Below, in pieces: positions 35,901-47,900 of a DNA stretch of 64,000 nt. Origin of the DNA: Dasypus novemcinctus (taxonomy: Eukaryota > Chordata > Mammalia > Cingulata > Dasypodidae). The stretch spans positions 36,700,365 to 36,764,364 of the forward strand of contig NC_080673.1 of the NCBI RefSeq assembly GCF_030445035.2, given 5' to 3'. The notes beneath the pieces are model-generated. The model saw only the letters and a program-made list of their open reading frames with translations. It had not been told where the DNA came from and made no database searches. Position numbers and translations under genes: made by a program. The first letter of the stretch is position 1. The number at the start of each line of letters is the position of its first letter.

Positions 35901-38900
35901 TATAATGTGTGCACAGACTTCGTACCATACATACAATGCTTTGTCTAAGAAACTTTTCTAAAGCAGTAATTTATGGAAGAATATCCTATGAAATTATTTT
36001 TTATTCTAATGCAGGGCTTTTCAACAGCTGCACGATTGACATTTTGGAGCAGGCCGTTCTTTCTGTGGGAGCCTGTCTTGTGCATTGTGTGGTGTTTAGC
36101 GGCACCTCTGACCTCTGCCCCCTAGATGCTAGTACCACTCTCCCCCACTCCCCAAGGGCAATAAAAAATGTCCCCAGACAATGCTAAGTGTACCCTGGAG
36201 GACGGGGGCAAAATCGCTGTCAGTTAAGACCCACTGGTCTAAGGTATGCAACTCCCAAGTCTCGAGAGAAATTCCCAGCAAGCTACACCATGATATACAA
36301 GTATTTGACCTCTTTTTCTTATCCCTGGATTTATTTCATCTTCGAAAAACAAAAGCACTTCTAAGAAGAACATTTTAAATCCCTGTGTAAAATTTTTTAT
36401 TTATCCTACACGAAACCTCAGAATTTGCAGATGAGGAGTGTTGGGAGAAATGTCAAAATAACAATATACAAAAAGAGATCTTTATAAACTATGTTTTGGT
36501 TTCTCTAATAATTTCGATAATAAAACTTACCTTTGTCCCATCAGTGCATGGGATTCATCACAGGGAATATATAGACCAATGCATACCTCAGTAAGTGCAA
36601 ACTGGAACACCACTAATAAAAGAAAGCTTAGATACCAATGGTGAAAATATATCAAATTTTCATTGCCTCCTCAGCTAATGAAATAGACATGAAGTCTCTG
36701 GAAGTTTATATTCCTTCTACAGATTTCTTGTGAGCGGAATAGCCAGATCCCTCCACGAAATCAATACTTGCTCTGTGACCTTTGGCAAAACTTATCTGTA
36801 CCTCCATTTATTCACCTGTGAAATGGGTGTAATTTAAGCACATTATTCATACAAATCTAAGTTAATTCATATAAAGCTCTTAGAACATACCCTTGCTTTC
36901 AATTCAACAATCTTTTCAGCACTATGTATTGTGTGCCCAAAGGCTGAGAAATTTATTTTTTGATAATTGAAAGCACAATTTGATTTGAAAGGATTTGCTT
37001 ATTCCTTTAGAAACTCGAATTAAATAGATTCTAGAAGGAAATGTTTTATTTGATTTCATCTTATTTTGTGGCAGCCTGTGAAATATATTTCACTTATTTT
37101 TTTTCTCCAAGTATGAGAGCTAAGGAGAACAAATAGCTGAGAAACCCATAGCTCTTAAATCTTTTTGAAAATAACCATTTCCTTCTCAACATACCCTACA
37201 TAGAGCACTTCTGAGACTGTTGTTACTCATATTTGGAAAGTTAAGGTGTGGGGGTTAAGGTTCTTGAGATGGAAGGAAGAGCTCTGTGATCCTAAAGGAA
37301 AAAGGTTTAAAATTGCAGTCTAATCTTTTTTTTTAAAGATTTATTTTTTATTTATTTCTCTCCCCTTCCCCGCCCCCCACCCCCAGCTATCTGCTCCCTG
37401 TGTCCATTTGTTGTGTGTTCTTTTGTGTCCGCTTGTATTCCTGTCAGTAGCACCCGGAACCTGTGTCTCTTTTTGTTGCATGATCTTGCTGTGTTAGGTC
37501 TGTGTGTGTGCGGCGCCGTTCCTGGGCAGGACTTTTTTCACCCTGGGAGGCTCTCCTTATTGGGTGCACTCCTTGCACGTGGGGCTCCCCTATGCGGGGG
37601 ACACCCCTGCGTGGCAGGGCACTCCTTGCGTGCATCAGCACTGCGCATGGGTCAGCTCACCACACGGGTCAGGAGGCCCTGGGTTTGAACCTTGGACCTC
37701 CCATGTGGTAGGCGACGCCCTACGCATTGGGCCAAATCGGCTTCCCATAAATTTGCAGTCTAATCTTGCCATGAGACTAGCTCTGGTCTCTTATCAATAG
37801 AGTTATCATTTACTATTAGACTGAAACAGTACGTTCTGTTTCATGTTTTGAGCAAACATTTTCCTTTCTTTCTGATTCTGGGTTGGTAGAACTCGGAGCA
37901 TCAATGAAATATATCCTAGCTAAGGCCACAAAGCAGCAAAACAGAATTCAGAAGAGACTGCTTAGGAACATACTACATTTAAGTCGTTTTGGAATGTTTT
38001 ATGGCCACAAACGCACAAGCACACAAAACAAACCAAAAAGTCTTTAAGCTAAAGGCCTTTCAGCTATTAGAAATTTAGCAGTTGGACTTGATAATCAATG
38101 TCACTTTAGGGACAGTGTTCTAAGGAATAATGTTGATCAGAAAGATTTAGGAAGTACAATAGTACAAAGTACAATAGTCCCAGAGCTCTATTTTCTCTAG
38201 ATTTATAATCATAGGATAATTGTTTAAATTCTTAGGCCCTGGATCTCCTTCTGGGCAAGAACTTGGTATCTCTGACTGTAAGTTATTCAGTTAAACATGT
38301 TCAGTTGAATGCAAAATAAAAACAAATATGTGAAGATAATTTGTTGTCCAATCTGTTCAAACTCTTCTAAATTACCAACTCAATTTCTAATGTATGCTCC
38401 ATTGGATTTTCAAATTTCTGCAACTTTCAAAATTCCTAATAAGTTTCCTGTACGTTCCTCAAAATTTTATATCTTTTGCTTCATAAATGAAATTAATGTT
38501 CAGATTATTTATTTAATATTTTATGTGACTTTGGGAATAGTTACCCACTATTGTATCTTCTGTTGCCCTACATTAAGAACATAATTTAATTGATCCTTTT
38601 GAGGAGCAGCAGGAGCTCAATATAGATTTGTGGTTTGTGATGCTTTTGTGAACATCTAACTAAGAACTGAGATAGACCAGAAAAGTTTCATGAAAGAACA
38701 GATCCTAAGAAATGAAATACATGACTTTTAAAAATTCCTATAAGGTAAACCACTGTCAGATGGATTGGATACGTGTCCTTTAAATATAGCACAAGACGAT
38801 GTATAGATCTGTTTATGTTTAAGCATTTTGGCCTTAATCTGACACTTACTAAATCAAAAAGGCAATTTTTTTTTTCCTTAGAGAACACAAAAACAATCTA

Positions 38901-41900
38901 GTAAAATATAGTTACATTCTCTAGCCAACTGTGAGGAAGAGTGTGGCTAAACTACCATCTCCTCTCCTAGCCACATCTATGCCTGCCCCACACATACATA
39001 CCCATTGAATGCTTGTCGTTATATCATTACCCACATTCATGCTTCTAGCAAAAATTCCTGGAATTGTAGAATTGCTGGGTCAAAGAGCTAATTTTATGGC
39101 TCTCCAATGAATAACTGGTTTATACCTCTTAGGGGCATACCTCAGCGATATTGTAAGTTCAGGTCCTGACTGTCACAATAAGCAGATATCATCACAAAGT
39201 GAGCCAAAATAATTTTTTCTTTCCCAGTGCATGTAAAAGTTCTGTTTACACTACACAGTAAACAAAGTGTGCAATAGCATTATGTCTTTTTTAAAAAGTG
39301 TACATACTTTGATTAAAAAATACTTTATTGCTAAAAAATGTTAACTGTCATCTGCGCCTTCAGTGAGTTAAGACTTTTTGCTGGTGGAGGGTCTTGCCTC
39401 TCTGTTGGTGGCTGCTGACTGGTCAGGATGGAGGTTGCTAAAGGCTGGGGTGGCTGTGGCAACTTCTTAAAATAACACAATAAAGTTTGCTGCCTCGATT
39501 GACTCTTCCTTTCAAAAAAGATTTCTCTGTAGCATACAATGCTGTTTGACAGCATTTTACCCAGAACAGAACTTCTTTCAAAATTGGAGCCAATCCTTTC
39601 AAAACACTGCTGCTGCTTTATCGACTAAGTTTATGTAATATTATAAATGCTTTGTTGCCATTTCAGCAGTGTTTACAGCATCTTCACCAGGAACAGGTTC
39701 CATCTCAAAAAGCCACTTTCTTGGATCATCCATAAGAAGCAACTCCTCATCCATTCAAATTTTATCATGAAATTGTAGCAATTCAGTCACGTCTTCAGAC
39801 TCCCTTTCTAATTCTAGTTCTCTTGCTATTTCCACTACATATGTAGTTACTTTCTTCACTGAAGTCTTGAACCCCTCAAAGTCATCTGTGAGGATTGGAA
39901 TCAATGTCTTCCAAAGTCATATTAATATTGTTATTTTGACCTCCTTCCATGGATCATGAATGTTCTTAATGGCAACTAAAATAGTGAAACCTTTCCAGAA
40001 GGTTCTCAACTGACTTTGTTCAGACCAAAAGAGGAACCACTAGCTATGGCAGCTATAGCCTTTTGGATATGCTTCCTTTCCCTTGAACACGTAGAGGTTA
40101 TTGTAGGGTTATTAATTGGCCTAATCCCTATATTATCATGACTCAGGGAATAAGGAGGTCTGAGGAGAGAGAGAGAGATGGGAAATGGCTGATCGATGGA
40201 GCAATCAGAACTCGCACAGTATTTATTGACTAGTTTGTCAACTCATATGGGTGCAGTGTGTTGTGCCCCAAAACAATTACAATAGTAACATCAAAGATCA
40301 CTGATCATTATTCACCATAACAAGTATAATAATCATGAGAAAGATTGCAGTATTGCAAGAATCACTAAAATGTAACACAGACAAAAAGTGAGCACATGCT
40401 GTTAGAAAAGTGGCACCAATTTACTTGCTTGAGGGTTGCCACAAACCTTCAATTTGTGAAAAATAAATGCAGTTATCTGTGAAGTGCAACAAAGAAAGCC
40501 ATTAAAATGTCTGTATATGTGTGTTTGAGAGTGAGGGTGGTGTGTGTGTGTGAGTGTGTGTGTGGTGTATGTTCCTGCTTCCAATGTGCTCTTGAAGAAG
40601 GTGTCGTACTTTTATAAATAATGTATAAATTACTTAGGCAAAATTAAGATGTCATTATTATTTCACTTAGCAGCTCTTGACTACTGAAGTTGAAGATACT
40701 TTATATACACTTACCAATAATTTGTTTTTTTACTCTTCAGAAAATACCAGTTACTTTTAAAGATTTTTCTGTTGCTATTCATTTTTTTAAAAAATTAATT
40801 TGGAGGAATCCTTGAATAATAGCCTTATTAAGCAAGTACTTTTTCCAGGTTTTTTGTGTGCCTTTCAATTTTTTTTATGGTTTTTGTGGTACAATGAAGG
40901 TTGGTTTTTTTAGTCTATTGGTTGCTTTTTTTTTTTAAAAAAAGATGTATTTATCCCCCGACCCCTTCGTTGCTTGTGCTTGCTGTATCCATTTACTGTG
41001 TGCTCTCTGTGTGTACTTGGCTTCTCTTTAGGAGGCACCGGGAGCGGACACTGGCCCTCCCGTGTGGGAAGAGGCGCTCAATCACTTGAGCCACCTCAGC
41101 TCCCTGCTTTCTTGTGTCTCTCATTGTCTTTCCTCTTTGTGTCTCTTGGTTGCATCATCTTGTTGCATCAGCTTGCCACACCCGCCAGTATGCCAGCTTG
41201 TGTCTTGGTCATCTTCTCCAGGAGGCACTGGGAACCGAACCTGGGACCTCTCATGTGGTAGATGGAAAACCAATAGCTTGAGCCATATCCGCTTCCCAGT
41301 CTACCAGTTCTGACAGTTTTGTTTTCACTTACTTTGGTATCAAACTTTAAATGTCCTTCCCTGATAAAAGATTTATTAATGGTCATCTTCAGTTTATTTT
41401 AGTGATTTTATGGTTTTATACCTATTTCATAATGTTGCAGTAAAGAATGAAATGGTAACCAGTGCATTTAAAACTTAGAAAATGCCAATAAGCACTTCAT
41501 AAGAGTTTATTACTGTGACAATATTTATTAAAAAATAGCAAATCCATGTCATACATAATATATGTGGACATTGAATTGCATTTTCATTATGTAAAAAGGT
41601 GAAAATAGAGAATCTGAATTAAAATATAAAATTTTAAAACACTTAAAGAAAAAAATTCCTGTATTTAGGGCTTCAAATTGCATGTGAAATTATCTGCTTT
41701 ATCTAATTGGAATGATTGTCTTCCTCTCTTTTGTTTATTATGATAATAATTTACATGTAAAAATTTATTAAAGTATACATTTAGATAAATATTGTACAAT
41801 CATGGAGTCACCTCTAATTGAGATATAAAGCAGTTCTCTCATGCTAAGAACATTCTTTTGATATTTTTCACTGGATAACCTTCCCCTGACTCTGAATTCA

Positions 41901-44900
41901 AGCAACCACCAATTTTTCTCCTATTACTATAATTTTGTCTTTTCTAGAATTTGATATAAATGGAATCATAAAGTACACAGTCCTTTGTATTTGACTTCCT
42001 TCATGTAACATAATGTTTTTTTTAGATTCATTCATGTTTTTACATGTATTAATAGTTTGTTCCTTTTTATTGCTCTGTAGTATTACATGATGTGTATAGA
42101 CCTTAATTTATTTATAAACCCGTTGATGGACTTTCTTCCAGGTTTTGGCTTTTGTGAATAGTGCAATGAAGAATATCCATGTGCAAGTTTTTGTTTGAAC
42201 TTATATTTTCTTTTCCCTTGGGCAGATACCTAGGAGTAAAATTGCCTGATTGTATGGTAAATGTATGTTTAGCTATATAAAGAACCATCATACTGTTTTC
42301 CAAAGTAGTGGTACCATTTTGTGTTCTCAGCAGCAGTATATGAAATATCTAGTTTTTATACCATTTGTCAACATTTAATATTGTCAGTCTTTTTAACTTT
42401 ATGTATTCTAGTGGTTATGAAATGATCTCTCATATTGTAGTAGCCTTTTAATTATAGAACAGTTTTAAATTTATAGAAATATTGTGAAGATAGTACAGAT
42501 ACTTTCCCTATACCCTATAGCCAGTTTCTCCTATTATTAAGATCTTACATTAGTACATTTGTTATAATTAATGAACTGATATTGATATATTGTTATTAAC
42601 TAAAGTTAATATTAAATTCAGTTGACTTTAAATAATTTAAATAATTTTGTGCTAATGTAAAAAGTACAATTGCTGATTGGATGGGCTCAATATGGAGGGT
42701 TTATCTCCTTTATTTCAAGTCATCCCGTCAATATATCTCTCTACAGCAACTCCTAGGCCATTGTTTGACCAAACAACTGGATACCATAACCTTAGCCAAG
42801 TTGACACATAAAGTTAAAATTAATTGTCACACCCTGCTTCAACGAGATTATTTTAGATGCCTAGAACTGAATACTGTTTATTAATATATTGATTAACAAT
42901 CTTTCTAGGCATACTCAACAAGGAATAAATAAGATTGTGATTTTCCCAGCAATAATTTGCTTAATAATAAACACCCTAAACTCTTTAAAAGCATGAACCA
43001 TGTAAAATATCATTTATTAATTGGATCAGTAACAAATATTTATTGATTATCTATTGTGTTCCAGGCTTGTGTTCCATGTGGCGGACACAGTGATCAATAA
43101 GACAAACCTAGGCTTTGTTCCCACTGCTTATAGGTTTGTGAAGCAGTCATTATGAACACAGAATTACACAAATATATCAGAGCTTGAGTTGGAGACGTGC
43201 TAAATGAAAGTCCCCTAAAATTTTATTTATCCTATGCAACTGATTAGTATTAGGAAATTGAAGCAAGCCTAAGATAAATTATCATAAAATTCAAAATTGA
43301 GGAATTTTAGAATAATGGCCATATTTTCTCTTCATATCTAAAAATCAGTCTATCTTCCTGGACTATTCCATGATTGCATCTCTTTCACAAAGGCTTTTCA
43401 CTCTAAATGAGATCAAGAAACCTAAATAAAACAGAATCGAATTTATTTTTTTCATTTCCTTAGTCATACCATTTTTTCATTCCTTGTTACTTAGTGCTAA
43501 GAGGTGAAAAGATAAAAAAGACTTAGTTTTTATGTTCATAATTGTTTCATCAAATGAATGTCTATAGGTCCTAAGTGTCACTAGTATCTAGTGTTTAATT
43601 TGCAGTTTATTTTATTTTTTCCACTAGGTCAACATTTCAACAAACCTGTATTTTGTGGTGTCACTTTGTTTGTTAAAGTGGATTTAGAAGTGGATGAGAC
43701 ATACTTTTTCACAACCTCGGAAAATGTGTTTGAGATCAGAGAGTTATAAATCTGATCTGGATGTATGGTAAAACCTTTCATTGTAGAATTGCAGGAAACT
43801 AATCAATCACTGACTTTTACATTTGAAAAGTCCTTTCCAAGTTAGTTTATGCAGATCACTTTGGAAAGTTAATATGCTCCATATAAATTTATTTTTCTTT
43901 TTCTTTCAGGAAAGTCTTAATAGACATCAACGCTTGAATTCTTTACTTCCTAGTGAAAATTCCACTGCCTTCTATGGAATAAACCAGTTTTCTTACTTGT
44001 TTCCTGAAGAGTTTAAAGGTAGTATTTGATTGTGTTGTTAGTTGAATTATTTCATGATTTTAATTTGTTTGTTTTAATTTTTGAGAAATTGCTTATTTAT
44101 AAATCTAATAACTGGAGTAGCCGTTAACATTTATTAAATATTTACCCATTAAGTGTCAAGCATGTATCACATGCTGAGAGAGAAATTTATGACCACTGCC
44201 TCCTAATTATTGTTTAAAATCTAAAACTTGTGTGTACACATTTCCATGCAAATATAAGAAACATTCTTTCTTATTACACTTGCAGTTTTCCAGTACTGTT
44301 TCTATTCAAGACACCATGATACCATGGGCTGATTATAAACAAATTATGTCCATTATACTCATTTTTATTATTCACCTGGTTCTACCAAACTAGTCCTCTT
44401 ATGTCAGCTCTGGTCTTATTTTAAAATTCTTACCTTTGGTGTTTTTCAGCTAAATACATTTTATGATATGGAAAACCACAAAAGAAAATCTAAAATGGCA
44501 GGCATCACAAGAAAGCTGCTGTTTTTGCTTGAACAATTCCTGGAAAAGGAATCCTAAGGGCCCCTCCATGATAATATTGCTTTACTTTTCATTTCATATC
44601 TCTACTTAGCTATTTATTTAAGAAGCAGATCTCTCAGATTTCCCAGATACACAGCAGAAGTACAAATTCCAGTCCCCAACGTATCACTGCCATTAAGATT
44701 TGACTGGAGAGACAAACATGTTGTAACTCAAGTGAGAAACCAGCAGATGGTAAGTCTCAGTTGTTGGGGTCTTTTTTAATTGTCTTAGCATTTGAAGGCA
44801 TCTTTCTGGTTAAGTTCAGTCCAAATTGTAATTAGACCCATCATTTTTCTAGCTAGATAAAGTCAACCCTTGTCATCCAGAAATGAAAATGAAAGGAAGA

Positions 44901-47900
44901 TGTTGGAATGAGTAGCAGAAGTCAGCACCCCAACTTTTATTCCTACAGATAAACCTTCCTTAGGGTGCTCTTTCATTAACTGCCTTGGCCTCTAGCACAG
45001 TAACTTGGGATACTTACCAGTAGCTACATCAGAGACACCAAGCTTTCAGAAGAATAGCAGGTGGTAAGCTGGAAAAGGTCGATTTAAGTACCATTGAAAA
45101 AGCAACATAAAACTAGATACATTTGCAAACAGTGTGCCCTGGTATCCCTTGGGTTCTCAAGCTTCATGGGATAAGCTCCATTAGAAAACCTGCCCCACCT
45201 CAGACCCCTACAGGACCATAGACTTTATCTGTGACTTGTATGTGCAGTCAGTTCTGCTGTAACATGACATATGTGCTCCTATAAATCATCCATGAAAAAT
45301 TGCACAATTGAAAAAAAAAACAGGGATTATGGGAAAAGGTTAGTGTCCAACACTCAAACCTTAGTGATGCTTTCAAAAAAAAAAAAAAGCCAGGAAGCTA
45401 ATAAAAATGATAACACAGTTTTATGTGTGTTGAATGATTAAGGAATATATAAATACTGCAGTAAGTATGGCACTTTACTTTGAAAATGACCTGAAGTATG
45501 CGTGTGGAAGTGGGTTTTAGAATGGTTCTAGCTTGTGAATTATTGCATGGTGGCAGAAGGGGAGTTATCTCCAATTGGACAGAAAGTTATAAAACCACAT
45601 GTGAATGGGTGAGGCTCATAACACACACAGTGAATCAAAGTAGCTGGTAGATGTTTGAGATATGTGACTATGTGCATTGCTGACATTTCCCTATCCCTTT
45701 CCATCCCCACTGTTGGCAAGGGAAATCAGCCAACTGATGGAAAATTGTTCCCTAAACACGACGGATAGTCTGAACTTGTCTACAGTGGAAACCGCAGACT
45801 TCATCCAGCTTTCTCTTGTATGACATGTGTTTTGGAACCAGAAATTTCTCATTGTCTGGTTAGGATGATCCTGTTTTTCACCCATGCATTCATTGCATAA
45901 AATTCTATGCATGAGTTTTACTGCTAATTCATTTGCTTTATTATTGAACTCGTAATGAAGTGTCTCAGCATCTTGCCTGAACATCTTACTCCTTCATGTA
46001 GCTGTATATGCCAATGCAGATTTTTATTCAACAAATACTAGTGGCCTAACATTACTAAATGACATTGGTGTATTCTTTTCCATGTAAGGTTTATAGGTAT
46101 ACTTAGTGCAGCAGTTTGATATGGTTGTGAATTCCAAAAATAGATATTGGATTGTGTTTATAATCTGATCTGTACCTGGGCCTGATTGAGTCATGATTAA
46201 GGCTTTAATTGGACCACATCATTAGGGCATTGAGTCCCCACCCCTTGGTGGGTAGGAACTCACAGATAAAAGGCATGGCAAAGGACAGAGTTGTGGGTTT
46301 CTGATGTTGGAGTTTGGATGTTGGAGTTTGATACAGAAGTCTTAACCTGGAGTCCCCGAAGAGACAGAACCATTCGCCTAATAGTCTACAGCTGACCTTG
46401 TGGAGAGAGGCAGAGCCTAGAGAGCCTCATAGTCAGGAAGCCTGAACCCTCACAGTCAGCAGCCATATTGCTGCAACATGTGGAAATAGACTTTGGTGAG
46501 GGAAGTAACTTATGCTTTATGGCCTGGTAACTGTAAGCTCCTACCCCAAATAAATACCCTTTATAATGCGCAGCACATTTCTGGTGTTTTGCATCAGCAC
46601 CCCTTTGACTGACTAATACACTTAGTATTTATCTATTGTGTTACTTTGATATTGTATCTATGGGTACTGATCTCAGTCTCCATGTTATTTGGGGGAGCTA
46701 CTATCTATTTAAACTCACAATAGCCACCTGTTGTTTCAGCTCCTGGCTTCCATTCATCCTTCCATTCTGGTAACTGCCCTCACTTTTCACTTGCTTCCAT
46801 CCTCTACTTTGATATTTGTGTAGGGTACAATCTCAGATCCAGGGATACATCTAGACTCAAGCCGTTCAATTTACTGAATTCACGTAGCAGTGATTACTTC
46901 AGAGGTGGGCTTGCAACCGGGTGGACCATAGGACTTTTGTGGGAGCTACTGTAAAGTGGGGGGCTTGTCCTTTCCTACTGTAAAGTGAAGCTTTTTCTTT
47001 GCTAATGAATGACACCTGAAAGGAGATAGTCCAGTCAGTTGGTAGAAGCTAATTTGTGACTTAAAGGAGAAAGTCACAAAAAGGGAGAAAGAAACCAAGA
47101 AACAGAGAAAAGAAGAGCCAAATAGGAGACAGAAAAACCTGCTCTGATAATGTTATATAAATTGCTCTACACAGCCATGCTGGAAACCAAAGTCAGCCCA
47201 AAATCACTTCAAGTACCCTTTTGCTTAAGCCAGTCTGGTCAGATTTAATTGTCAGTGGCACATTGACAATTAAAAGAATCCTATCTGATTTAACCCTTAA
47301 GAACCGGTGCCTGCATGTGTGTGGGTGTTTGTTTGCATTTCTCCCTCTCTCAAATATCCTAGACTTGTTTCCTTCTTGTGGTTGCTTGTTCTACTTTTTG
47401 CATCTTGAACAGAAGATGGAAGCATAATTAAAGTTGAAAAATTCTGTTCCCTGTTAAATAGCAATAGGCCTCTTTCCTTCCCTATGTAGAGCTAATAGAG
47501 TGGTCTTTGGAAAACAATGAATAAAGTCATACCATTCTTCCTCATAAAACTCTGTGATGATTTACCATCAATTTTTTCCCCAGTGATTTTTGAAAATAAC
47601 CCAGACTTCTCACCCTGGTCAGAAAGACCCTGCATCTCCGGGCCTTTGCCTTGCGCTCCCCTCCTCTCTTCCTCGGCTCTCCCTCGCGCACTTTGTCCTC
47701 CTGGGCGTTCTTTCTATTCCTCATTTTCCAATTCAGGGACTTGACACTTGCTTTTTCTTATTCCTGGAATAACTATTTATATTCATTAAAGGGGTACTTT
47801 TAGTTAGGGATCTTTAATTAACAATATACTGCAAAGATATTTTTGAGCAGGAACTGTTCTTCTGGCTTGATTAAAGCTAATGATTGCTGTGGTTGTCATC

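Larger units (their letters stand above)
32772..43909 (+). other. CTSO: CTSO intron 1, 11.1 kb
   Basis: Donor gtaccg, acceptor tttctttcag. It contains an 18-bp minisatellite, a solo LTR, a hAT element, MIR, two SINEs, a Tigger1 copy, L1 and L2 pieces (listed separately). Unassigned stretches are 33,003-33,961, 34,488-36,011 (moderately GC-rich at 35,100-35,800), 36,240-36,760, 36,930-37,312, 37,768-39,129 and 43,200-43,909; I see no gene in them. Confidence 0.9.

Noticed and set aside
37413-37800. Several 65-98 codon frames on both strands
   Set aside because: They lie within the SINE in CTSO intron 1; the same peptides recur in the 17.4-kb SINE.
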